Shown in pieces: positions 8,448 to 16,313 of a stretch of DNA of 37,054 nt. The position numbers were made by a program, and so were the translations under genes. Position 1 is the first letter of the stretch. Every line of letters starts with the position of its first letter. Origin of the DNA: Lachnospiraceae bacterium. Lineage in GTDB: Bacteria > Bacillota > Clostridia > Lachnospirales > Lachnospiraceae. The DNA is taken from NCBI GenBank assembly GCA_910575475.1, contig CAJTGD010000047.1:1-37054 (forward strand). The letters are read 5' to 3'. The notes under the pieces were generated by a model that saw only the letters and a list, made by a program, of their open reading frames with translations, was not told the DNA's origin and searched no databases.

Positions 8448-9215
8448 CTACTCTGTTTTTCCCGCATCTGCAGATTTCCCGGCTTCCGGCTTTTCCGCCG
8501 CCGCAGGCTTGCCCGCTTCTGCCTTTGCCGCGGGAGCGGATACCCCGCAGACTGCCTTCTTGCCGCAGGACGCACAGTCCGTACCGCATCCGATGAGCTC
8601 TGCCCTCGGGTCGCCCTTTGCCTCGGCCCGCTTCTTCGCCTTGTTCTGCAGGGCGGTCAGACCCGCCAGCACGAAAAATGCTCCCGGAGCCAGAATGAAG
8701 ATCGTGATCGGCTCATAAGAGGACGGCAGGATCTGGACATTGAATGCCTTGCCGGAGCCCAGCAGCTCACGCACGATGCCGATCGCCGTCAGGCCCACCG
8801 TAAAGCCGAGCCCCATTCCGATCCCGTCGAAGATGGACGGAAGCACCGGATTCTTGGAAGCGTAGCTCTCCGCCCGGCCCAGGATGATACAGTTTACTAC
8901 GATCAATGGGATATAGAGTCCCAGCGAAGCATACAGGCTGGGAACAAATCCCTGGAGCAGGAACTGTACGATGGTTACGAAGGACGCGACTACAACGATA
9001 AACGCCGGAATACGCACCGAATCCGGTATGATCTTGCGCAGCATGGAGATCAGCATGTTGGACAGCACCAGGACCACTGTCGTGGAAAGTCCCATTCCGA
9101 TCCCGTTGATCGCCGACGTGGTCACCGCCAGCGTGGGACACATCCCAAGCATCAGCACGAAGGTAGGATTTTCTTTGATCAGGCCGTTGTACAGCCTCTC
9201 TGTATACTTATTCAT
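8448..9215 (-). CDS. rnfE: Rnf complex membrane subunit E with extra cysteine-rich tail
   Basis: RnfE is the paralogous partner of RnfA in the membrane core. Residues 1-190 hold the six-helix fold, including the paired cysteine motifs GMCPTLA (C26) and VVNCIILG (C109). After about residue 192 there is a hydrophilic tail not needed for the fold. It contains C210, C214, C217 and C223 (CX3CX2CX5C), followed by an Ala/Lys/Glu/Pro repeat-like end. At 255 residues it is longer than most RnfE proteins. The tail could bind another Fe-S cluster or zinc, which is inference. Its start overlaps the rnfG stop by 4 bases (ATGA), so the two are translationally coupled. Confidence 0.93.
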   Translation of the reverse strand: MNKYTERLYNGLIKENPTFVLMLGMCPTLAVTTSAINGIGMGLSTTVVLVLSNMLISMLRKIIPDSVRIPAFIVVVASFVTIVQFLLQGFVPSLYASLGLYIPLIVVNCIILGRAESYASKNPVLPSIFDGIGMGLGFTVGLTAIGIVRELLGSGKAFNVQILPSSYEPITIFILAPGAFFVLAGLTALQNKAKKRAEAKGDPRAELIGCGTDCASCGKKAVCGVSAPAAKAEAGKPAAAEKPEAGKSADAGKTE

Positions 9216-9823
9216 TGAGCACTACCTCCTAACACATTCTGAAAATAAACCAGCGCAGAGTCTACGGCATTGGTCACGGCATTGGTGGTGATGGTGGCGC
9301 CGCTGAGCGCGTCGATCTTATCATCCCCGTCCTCCCCGCTCTTGGTATAGGAAAACTTCTCCACCTGCTTATCCTTGAACTGGTTTTTGAAATCGTCTTC
9401 TATGGCCTTCATTCCCAGGCCGGCCGTCTCGCTGATATCCAGCATCTCGATTCCTTTCACCGTACCGTCGGACAGGATTCCAACGGAGAGCCTGATATCT
9501 CCGCCGTAGCCTTCGTGAGAGGTGACTGTGATCACATAACCCATCACTTCACCGGAAGCGTCCTTTGCTTCCGCTACTTCCGTAATATCATCTCCTGTGT
9601 AGCCTGCTTCCAGCAGCACATCCGCCGCCCCGGCCGGATCCAGCGTCTCATCCACCGTAAACTCCGCCGCGTCTGCAAGAACCGTCTTATAAGCCTCCTG
9701 CTTTGCATTTTCCTGGGCCTGCGCGATGGGGGCCTTGGTGATCTCATAGACCAGCCCCAGGAGACAGCCCGCTACGATCGTAATGGCCGACAGGATCAGG
9801 GTATTCTTTACTATTTTATTCAT
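9212..9823 (-). CDS. rnfG: Rnf complex subunit G, covalent flavoprotein
   Basis: RnfG carries covalently bound FMN on the outer face of the membrane. It has one N-terminal membrane anchor (about 7-28) and an FMN-binding domain. The flavinylation motif is SGAT at 174-177, with T177 the expected attachment residue. At 203 residues it matches the family. The ATG shares a base with the rnfD stop (TAATG), a sign of coupled translation. Covalent attachment needs an ApbE flavin transferase, which is not in this window. Confidence 0.95.
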   Translation of the reverse strand: MNKIVKNTLILSAITIVAGCLLGLVYEITKAPIAQAQENAKQEAYKTVLADAAEFTVDETLDPAGAADVLLEAGYTGDDITEVAEAKDASGEVMGYVITVTSHEGYGGDIRLSVGILSDGTVKGIEMLDISETAGLGMKAIEDDFKNQFKDKQVEKFSYTKSGEDGDDKIDALSGATITTNAVTNAVDSALVYFQNVLGGSAQ

Positions 9824-10755
9824 TATTTTTCTCCTCCTTTACCAAATGGTTTTGGAAGAGTAACCTTTTCGATCAACGGAACCAAAAGGTTACTGATGAT
9901 GATCGCATAGGATACGCCCTCCGCGGAACCGCCGAACAGACGGAAGAGTCCGGTCAGCACTCCCAGGCAGACTCCATATACGATCTGCCCTCCCTTGGTG
10001 ATGGGGGAGGTCACATAATCGGTGGCCATGAACCATGCGCCCAGCATCAGGCCGCCTCCGCAGAGATGCGCGGTAATATACTGGGGATCAAATCCATGTC
10101 CGCCGAACAGCGTAATGAATATCACAAAGGTCACAATGTATGTACCCGGGATCCGAAGATCAATGATTCCCATCAGGAGCAGGAACATGGCTCCCAGCAT
10201 GATCGCCAGCACGGAGGTCTCTCCGATGGTTCCCCGAATGTTCCCCACCAGCATGTTCATGGAGTTGACCGCTTCCCCTGCCTTTAATTCCGCCAGCGGA
10301 GTCGGTCCGGTCACACCGTCATATACAAAATAGGTCATCCGGCCGGTAAAGGAGATCAGAAGGAAACACCTTGCACCCAGCGCCGGGTTCATGAAATTCT
10401 GTCCCAATCCGCCGAACAATTGCTTTACTACCAGAATCGCGAACACGGAGCCCAGTGCCCCCATCCAGAGCGGCAGTGTGGGCGGCAGATTTAATGCCAG
10501 GAGCAGCCCTGTGACTACGGCACTGAAATCCTTGATCGTGATCGGTTTTTTCATCAGTTTCTCGTAAATGTATTCTGTCAGCACTGCCGCGCCTGTGGTA
10601 ACCACCACAAGCAGCCATGCGTTCTCATGCCGGAAATTATAGATTCCGAAGAAAGTAGCAGGCAACAGTGCGATCACTACCATCAGCATGATATTGCTGG
10701 TTGTCACCTTATCCCGGATATGGGGGGAGGATGATACGTTTAATTTTCCATTCAC
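9823..10755 (-). CDS. rnfD: Rnf complex membrane subunit D, flavoprotein
   Basis: RnfD is a multi-spanning membrane subunit that binds FMN and is thought to take part in ion movement. The 310-residue protein has the NQR2/RnfD fold with about nine or ten helices and the conserved segments GLLLALNLPP (83-92) and NFMNPALGARC (120-130). In the expected flavin site it reads VTGPTPLAE, so T152 is the probable attachment residue; this is inferred from the family, where the site is usually S/G-A-T-P. It lies 15 bases after rnfC. Confidence 0.95.
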   Translation of the reverse strand: MNGKLNVSSSPHIRDKVTTSNIMLMVVIALLPATFFGIYNFRHENAWLLVVVTTGAAVLTEYIYEKLMKKPITIKDFSAVVTGLLLALNLPPTLPLWMGALGSVFAILVVKQLFGGLGQNFMNPALGARCFLLISFTGRMTYFVYDGVTGPTPLAELKAGEAVNSMNMLVGNIRGTIGETSVLAIMLGAMFLLLMGIIDLRIPGTYIVTFVIFITLFGGHGFDPQYITAHLCGGGLMLGAWFMATDYVTSPITKGGQIVYGVCLGVLTGLFRLFGGSAEGVSYAIIISNLLVPLIEKVTLPKPFGKGGEK

Positions 10756-10770
10756 TGTTCTTTCACCTCT

Positions 10771-12090
10771 CTATTTCTTCTTTTTATTTGCCAGAGCAAT
10801 CTTTCTCATGGAACCGATGGACTGCTTCAGCGGACGCTTTGCAGGACAGACATAGCTGCAGGAGCCGCACTCCACACATTCCAGCCCGTTCTGTGCCGTA
10901 AAGGTTTCCTCATCGTGGCGCTCCGCATAGTCCGCAAGCCTGGACGGAATGATCCGGCTGGGGCAGACCTCCACGCAGCGGCCGCAGTTGATGCAGGGGG
11001 TGGACATGGCCTTGGCCACAATGTCCTCCTGGAATGCCAGGATGGCGGAAGAAGTCTTTGTCACCGGCGCATCCAATGTGATCATGGCAAAACCCATCAT
11101 GGGGCCGCCGGAGATCAGCTTTTCCGGTTCCTTTTTGAATCCGCCTGCCGCCTCGATCAGCTCCCGGTGGTTGGTTCCCAAAAGAACCTTGAAGTTCCCC
11201 GGCTTCTCCACCGCGTCTCCGCTGACGGTCACGATCCGCTCGGTCAGCGGCTTTCCGTTGATCACCGCATTGTGAATGCTGACCAGTGTCTCCACATTAT
11301 CCACGATGCAGCCTGCGTCTGCCGGAAGCATGGTGGAATTGATGGCACGCTTTGTCAGCGCGTAGATCAGCTGGCGCTCTGCGCCCTGGGGGTACTTGGT
11401 CTGCAGCGCGCAGACCTTCATGCGGGGTTCGTCCTTGATGGCTTCCTGCAGCTTTTCGATACAGTCCTTCTTGTTGTCCTCCACGCCGAAGATTCCCTGG
11501 GCATGCTCGAACATGGACAGGATGACCCGCATCCCGCTGACCAGTTCCTCGGTGTTCTCCAGCATCCTTCTGTAGTCGGCTGTGATGTATGGCTCACACT
11601 CCGCGCAGTTGGCAATGATATATTCAATTTTGTCCGGCTCCTTCGGAGAGAGCTTCACACGGGTCGGAAAGCCTGCGCCTCCCATACCGACAATGCCTGC
11701 ATCCCCGATCCGGGTCAGGATCTCATCACGCGTCATCTCAGAGAGCGGCTTCACCGGAGCGGCTTCCGCTTCCTTGTACTCTCCGTCATTCTCGATGACG
11801 ATACAGTCCACATTGCTGCCCGTCGGATTGAAATGCTTCTCCAACGCTTTCACCGTCCCGGACACGGACGCATACACAGGCGCGGATACAAAGCCGCCCG
11901 CATCTGCGATCTTCTGGCCTTTTAACACATGGTCGCCCTTTTTCACGGCTGCGATGGCCGGAGCGCCGATGTGCTGGGAAAGTGGATATACCAGATCACC
12001 CTGCGGCAGCACTTCCGTGATCGGCTGGTCTTTTGCCAGGCTCTTGCCGTCATTGGGATGGATCCCACCTTTAAAAGTTAAAAGTCCCAT
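10771..12090 (-). CDS. rnfC: Rnf complex subunit C, NADH-binding
   Basis: RnfC is the peripheral cytoplasmic subunit where NAD+ is reduced or NADH oxidised. The order is an N-terminal barrel-sandwich region (about 1-100), an FMN/NADH-binding domain of the NuoF type with GMGGAGFPT near 135-143, an SLBB-like region and two ferredoxin motifs near the C-terminus (CINCGRCVEVCP and CVECGSCSYVCP). It has 439 residues, normal for clostridia, and lacks the long C-terminal extension of enterobacterial RnfC. It is the first gene of the operon and is preceded by a 38-base hairpin and a probable promoter. Confidence 0.95.
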   Translation of the reverse strand: MGLLTFKGGIHPNDGKSLAKDQPITEVLPQGDLVYPLSQHIGAPAIAAVKKGDHVLKGQKIADAGGFVSAPVYASVSGTVKALEKHFNPTGSNVDCIVIENDGEYKEAEAAPVKPLSEMTRDEILTRIGDAGIVGMGGAGFPTRVKLSPKEPDKIEYIIANCAECEPYITADYRRMLENTEELVSGMRVILSMFEHAQGIFGVEDNKKDCIEKLQEAIKDEPRMKVCALQTKYPQGAERQLIYALTKRAINSTMLPADAGCIVDNVETLVSIHNAVINGKPLTERIVTVSGDAVEKPGNFKVLLGTNHRELIEAAGGFKKEPEKLISGGPMMGFAMITLDAPVTKTSSAILAFQEDIVAKAMSTPCINCGRCVEVCPSRIIPSRLADYAERHDEETFTAQNGLECVECGSCSYVCPAKRPLKQSIGSMRKIALANKKKK

Positions 12091-12116
12091 TCTTTTACCC
12101 TTCCTTTCTTTGATCC

Positions 12117-12154
12117 GCTGCTATTCTAATTCTTATGAGCCTGAGAATAGCAGC
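12117..12154 (-). promoter_or_regulatory. Leader hairpin before rnfC
   Basis: GCTGCTATTCT at 12117-12127 pairs perfectly over 11 bp with AGAATAGCAGC at 12144-12154, loop 16 bases. In the minus-strand transcript it ends shortly before the ribosome binding site of rnfC. On the plus strand it is followed by CTCTTTTT, so in that direction it could act as a terminator for antisense transcription. A regulatory or mRNA-stabilising role for the rnf leader is inference. Confidence 0.55.
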
Positions 12155-12167
12155 TCTTTTTCACATG

Positions 12168-12196
12168 ATATTATTCTACAGTACTTTGTATACAAA
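12168..12196 (-). promoter_or_regulatory. Probable rnf promoter with overlapping TTTGTATACAAA palindrome
   Basis: On the minus strand, -35 TTGTAT (12190-12195), a 16-base spacer and -10 TAATAT (12168-12173) form a plausible sigma-A promoter. A perfect 12-base palindrome TTTGTATACAAA (12185-12196) overlaps the -35. A GTATAC core is common in operators of FCD-type GntR repressors, and a gene for one lies at 24931-25593. Confidence 0.5.
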
Positions 12197-12257
12197 ATCC
12201 AGTAAATTTCGTGATTTTATTGTATCTTTCCGCGAACATCTTGTCGCTCTTTTAACA

Positions 12258-12290
12258 TAAAAAGAGCGGAAACGCTTTTTGTCTCCGCTC
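12258..12290 (-). terminator. Terminator of the ispH-rpsA operon
   Basis: On the minus strand GAGCGGA pairs with TCCGCTC (with a further AC/GT inside after one mismatch), followed by TTTTTATG. It lies about 40 bases after the ispH-rpsA stop. Confidence 0.8.
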
Positions 12291-12332
12291 AGTTTTGTTT
12301 TTCCAATCATTCACTGAATCGTGCCGTAGTCC

Positions 12333-14282
12333 TTATTCCGCGTCTGCCATTTCAGACATCTCAATGGCCTTCATGCTCAGGCTGATCTTCTTCTCCGCCT
12401 CGTTGAGATCCACGATCTTCGCCTGAATCTCCTGTCCGATGGAAAGAACATCCGACGGCTTATCCACATGCGCTCTGGAAATCTGAGATACATGAAGCAG
12501 TGCGTCTACTCCGGGCGCAAGTTCTACGAAGGCGCCAAAATCTGTCATACGCGCCACTCTTCCGGTGATCACGGAACCAACCGCAAAATCCTCGGAAGCA
12601 TGTGCCCACGGATTGGTCTCCGGGAACTTCAGGCTGAGTGCCACCTTTGTATCGTTGATATCCTTAACAAGAACCTTCAGGTTGTCGCCGACCTTGAAGA
12701 CCTTCTTCGGATTCTCGACTCTTCCCCAGGACATCTCGGAAATATGGAGCAGGCCGTCAACGCCGCCCAGATCCACAAACGCACCGAAGTCCGTTACATT
12801 CTTCACTACACCCTCGATAGTATCTCCAACCTGCAGACGCGCGAACAGCTCTCTCTGCTTCTCTGCACGCTCCGCAACCAGAAGCTGCCTTCTGTCACCG
12901 ATGACGCGGTTTCTTCTCGGATTGAATTCACTGATCACGAACTCAATCTCTTTTCCGTCGTATTTGCTCAGGTCTTTCTCATAAGAATCTGAAACCAGGC
13001 TTGCAGGAATGAAGACACGCACCCCCTCTACCTCCGCGCATAATCCGCCGCCAAGGATCTGAGTCACCGTTGCCTTCAGCACCTCTTTATTCTCAAAAGC
13101 TTCTTTCAGCCTTTCATTGCTCTTTTCAGCAGCCAGCCTCTTATAAGTCAGCAGCACCTGTCCTTCCCCGTCATTCACCTTCAGCACCTTCACTGTCATG
13201 GCGTCTCCAACGGAAACGACCGTTGTCAGGTCAAGAGAAGAATCATTGGAATATTCATTCTTTGTAATGATACCGTCTGCTTTATATCCAATGTTGAGAA
13301 TGATCTCATCGGGCTTTACATCGATTACTGTCCCTTCTACAACTTCTCCATTGTGAATTGTTTTGAATGACTCATCTAACATCTGTTCAAATGATAATTC
13401 TGACATTACTTGAACCTCCTCAATTATTTTGTTGGGCGTGGACGCCCCCGCTGTAATACCTACTGTTTCCACTGACCCTAATTGATTCAAATTCAAATCG
13501 TCAAGTGTCTGTATGTAGTACGTATCCTTACATGCTTTCGCACATATTTCAAATAACTTCTGGGTGTTAGAACTGTGCTTGTCGCCAATCACAATCATTG
13601 CATCCACCTCTTCCGCAATACGCCGGGCCTCCATCTGTCGTTCCTTTGTTGCATTGCAGATTGTATTTAAAACAATTATATCATAACTCTTTTCGGAAAT
13701 AATTTCAACTAAATCTTGAAATTTATTGTAATTAAATGTCGTTTGGGCAACAACACAGGCTTTTTTTTCAGGATTTTTGGAAGAAATTTCTTGTTTTGAG
13801 AAGAATTTTTCAATAATTATGGAATTTTCTTCTATCTCTTCCGCATTTTGGATGATCGCCGCGTTCTCCCCGGCCCATCCCCGTATGCCTTTCACCTCCG
13901 GATGATTCGGATCACCGATGATGATTACAAAATTTCCCTTTTCACTTTCCTCCCGGACGATGTTGTGAATCTTTTTCACATAGGGGCAGGTCGCGTCCAC
14001 GATGGAAATGTTTTTGGCCTCCAGCTTGTCGTAAATCCGTTTTTCTACTCCGTGGGAGCGGATGATGACCGTGCCCCCGGTGAGGGCATCCAGCTCTTCC
14101 TCTGTCCGAAGGACTATAGCCCCCCGCGCCTGGATATCCTTGATCACTTCCTCATTGTGGATGATGGGGCCGTAGGTATAGATCCGTTCGCCGCCGCAGC
14201 GCCTAAGCTCCCGGTATACCGTATCCACGGCACGCCTCACACCGAAGCAGAAGCCGGCGGTTTTTGCTAATTTGACTTTCAT
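12333..14282 (-). CDS. ispH: IspH (HMBPP reductase) fused to ribosomal protein S1
   Basis: The N-terminal part (1 to about 285) is 4-hydroxy-3-methylbut-2-enyl diphosphate reductase, the last enzyme of the MEP isoprenoid pathway. The three ligands of its Fe-S cluster are C12, C99 and C209, and the SHG and TCN-type motifs are present (RSHGVE, ICNATKERQ). The C-terminal part has four S1 RNA-binding repeats at about 313-382, 399-468, 484-553 and 568-637, like S1 of Gram-positive bacteria, which aids mRNA binding by the ribosome. The fusion is known from Clostridia. The stretch coding for about residues 150-300 is clearly more AT-rich than both flanks. The gene follows cmk, the usual neighbour of S1. 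Confidence 0.95.
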   Translation of the reverse strand: MKVKLAKTAGFCFGVRRAVDTVYRELRRCGGERIYTYGPIIHNEEVIKDIQARGAIVLRTEEELDALTGGTVIIRSHGVEKRIYDKLEAKNISIVDATCPYVKKIHNIVREESEKGNFVIIIGDPNHPEVKGIRGWAGENAAIIQNAEEIEENSIIIEKFFSKQEISSKNPEKKACVVAQTTFNYNKFQDLVEIISEKSYDIIVLNTICNATKERQMEARRIAEEVDAMIVIGDKHSSNTQKLFEICAKACKDTYYIQTLDDLNLNQLGSVETVGITAGASTPNKIIEEVQVMSELSFEQMLDESFKTIHNGEVVEGTVIDVKPDEIILNIGYKADGIITKNEYSNDSSLDLTTVVSVGDAMTVKVLKVNDGEGQVLLTYKRLAAEKSNERLKEAFENKEVLKATVTQILGGGLCAEVEGVRVFIPASLVSDSYEKDLSKYDGKEIEFVISEFNPRRNRVIGDRRQLLVAERAEKQRELFARLQVGDTIEGVVKNVTDFGAFVDLGGVDGLLHISEMSWGRVENPKKVFKVGDNLKVLVKDINDTKVALSLKFPETNPWAHASEDFAVGSVITGRVARMTDFGAFVELAPGVDALLHVSQISRAHVDKPSDVLSIGQEIQAKIVDLNEAEKKISLSMKAIEMSEMADAE

Positions 14283-14315
14283 GAATATCGGTTCCTTATA
14301 TCTAAATTTTTTCCG

Positions 14316-14346
14316 GCTGCGCGGTTACTATATGAACCGGCGCAGC
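14316..14346 (-). other. Hairpin between cmk and ispH-rpsA
   Basis: On the minus strand GCTGCG-c-CGGTT pairs with AACCG-CGCAGC, 11 bp with one bulge, directly after the cmk stop and before the ispH start. Only an A-rich run and TTT follow, so it is a weak terminator at best. Partial termination or mRNA processing is possible. Confidence 0.45.
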
Positions 14347-14351
14347 GGAAT

Positions 14352-15008
14352 TTACCTGCATAATCTGACAATCGTCTCCACCACCTCGGGGATGGTCATA
14401 TCCGAACTGTCCACCAGAACGGCATCCTCCGCCTGACGCAGCGGCGCGGTCTCCCGGTTCATGTCCCGCTCATCCCGTTCCCGGATATCCTTTGCGATCT
14501 CCTCGTAATCGCAGGCCAGCCCTTTTTCGGTCAGTTCGTCGTATCTGCGCTTCGCCCGGGTTTCCACACTGGCGGTCAGGTAAACCTTCACATCCGCATC
14601 CGGCAGGATGTTCGTTCCGATATCCCTGCCGTCCATGATCACGTCCCTTTCTCTTGCCAGGGAACGCTGCAGCTCCAAAAGCCTTTCACGCACCTCTGGA
14701 ATGGGCGAGGTCATGGATGCCATGTTGCCCACTTCCTCGGTCCGCAGTCTGGAAGAAATATTTTCTCCGTTCAGATAGACCTGCTGTACCCCTTCCTCAT
14801 AGCGGATGCTGACCTCCGCTTCCCGGGCTGCCGCAATGATCCCTGCCGTATCCTCCGCAGCGATCCCCTTTTCCAGAAAATGAACCGCCAGGGCACGGTA
14901 CATGGCTCCGGTATCCACATAGATATATCCCTTCTCCTTCGCCACCAGCTTTGCGATGGTGCTCTTGCCCGCACCTGCCGGGCCGTCAATGGCTACATTA
15001 TATCCCAT
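14352..15008 (-). CDS. cmk: Cytidylate kinase
   Basis: Phosphorylates CMP and dCMP with ATP, recycling CMP from RNA and lipid turnover. The P-loop GPAGAGKS is at residues 9-16, and the CMP-binding region includes YVDTGAMYRA (30-39) and the MDGRDIGTN motif. At 218 residues it matches the bacterial family. It sits 12 bases after the FAD-dependent oxidoreductase gene, behind a GGAGG site, and just before ispH-rpsA, an arrangement conserved in Firmicutes. Confidence 0.95.
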   Translation of the reverse strand: MGYNVAIDGPAGAGKSTIAKLVAKEKGYIYVDTGAMYRALAVHFLEKGIAAEDTAGIIAAAREAEVSIRYEEGVQQVYLNGENISSRLRTEEVGNMASMTSPIPEVRERLLELQRSLARERDVIMDGRDIGTNILPDADVKVYLTASVETRAKRRYDELTEKGLACDYEEIAKDIRERDERDMNRETAPLRQAEDAVLVDSSDMTIPEVVETIVRLCR

Positions 15009-15020
15009 CCTTGATTCCTC

Positions 15021-16313
15021 CTATTCACTAAAAATGGCATTCCCCGCCGCATATCCCGTGGACCAGGCGATCTGCAGATTGAAGCCTCCGGTCAGCGCGT
15101 CCAGGTCCAATACTTCCCCGGCAAAATAAAGATGTTTTACATGCCGGGATTCCATGGTGCCGGGGTCCACATCCTTCACGCTGACTCCGCCCCGGGTGAT
15201 GATAGCCTCCGAAAATCCCCGAAGCCCGGTCAGGGTCATCCGGAAATTTTTGATCAGTTCCACAAATCGGCGCCGCTCCTCTTTGGAAATCTCATGGACT
15301 TTTTTCTCAGGCGGGATGCTGCCAAGCTTGATCATGACCGGCTTCAGCTTTACGGGAAACAGCTTGTCCACCGCGTTTTTGAACTGTTTATTCTTCTGTT
15401 TCTCAAAATCCCGCAATACCCGCTGGTCCAACTGCTCTGCCGTCAATGCAGGCTTTAAGTCGATCTTCAAGGTCAGTTCTTTTGTTGCCGGCTTCCGGGA
15501 TGCCTGCTTTTCCTCCGGCGTATCTCCAAGCCCCTTCCCTGGCCCAAGCTTTTTTCCCACCACACTGCTGGCGCTTAAGATCACCGGGCCGCTGACCCCA
15601 TAATGGGTGAACAGCATTTCCCCAAATTCCTCATACAGCTTCTTTTTCCCGTCGTAAACTGCCGCTGTGACATTGCGCAGGGAAAGTCCCTGGAGCTCTT
15701 TTGCGTACCATTCCTTCACCTCCATGGGCACCAGGGACGGCGCAAGCTCCGTCACTTTATGGCCGGTGCTTTCCGCGAAACGGTACCCGTCCCCCGTGCT
15801 TCCGGTAGACGGATAGGAAAGCCCTCCGGTTGCAATGATGCAGGCATCCCCCGTCTCTTTTTTTCCATTCTGAAAGAGGAGTCCCGAAAATGCACCGCCG
15901 TCTGTCAGCACCTCCTTCACTTCACTGTGAAGATGCACCCGCACGTTCCGCTTCTCCATCTCCTTTTCCAGCACGCGGATCACATCGGAAGAATGGTCTG
16001 ACAAAGGAAATACACGGTTCCCCCGCTCTGTTTTCGTGCGCAGTCCAAGGCTCTCAAAAAACTCGATGGCCTGCTCATTGGTAAATCCATAAAACGCGCT
16101 GTATAAAAACTTGGGATTGCTGACCACAGAAGCAAACAGTGTATCCATGTCACAGGCATTGGTCAGATTGCACCGCCCCTTGCCTGTGATGAACAGCTTC
16201 TTGCCAAGCTTCTCATTCTTTTCATATACATGGACTTCATGTCCGTTCCCGGCGGCGGTCAGCGCCGCCATCATTCCGGCAGCCCCGCCGCCTACAACCA
16301 ATACTCTGCTCAT
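15021..16313 (-). CDS. FAD-dependent oxidoreductase of the HI0933/YhiN family
   Basis: This is a flavoprotein of unknown physiological substrate. The N-terminal FAD-binding motif is VVGGGAAGMMAA, followed at about residues 33-53 by EKNEKLGKKLFITGKGRCN, typical of the HI0933/YhiN family. The C-terminal motif GEVLDLDALTGGFNLQ binds the flavin tail. A charged insert at about 258-276 (GKGLGDTPEEKQASRKPA) is less conserved. The start codon overlaps the stop of the peptidase gene by 4 bases. Family and cofactor are clear; the reaction is not. Confidence 0.9.
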   Translation of the reverse strand: MSRVLVVGGGAAGMMAALTAAGNGHEVHVYEKNEKLGKKLFITGKGRCNLTNACDMDTLFASVVSNPKFLYSAFYGFTNEQAIEFFESLGLRTKTERGNRVFPLSDHSSDVIRVLEKEMEKRNVRVHLHSEVKEVLTDGGAFSGLLFQNGKKETGDACIIATGGLSYPSTGSTGDGYRFAESTGHKVTELAPSLVPMEVKEWYAKELQGLSLRNVTAAVYDGKKKLYEEFGEMLFTHYGVSGPVILSASSVVGKKLGPGKGLGDTPEEKQASRKPATKELTLKIDLKPALTAEQLDQRVLRDFEKQKNKQFKNAVDKLFPVKLKPVMIKLGSIPPEKKVHEISKEERRRFVELIKNFRMTLTGLRGFSEAIITRGGVSVKDVDPGTMESRHVKHLYFAGEVLDLDALTGGFNLQIAWSTGYAAGNAIFSE

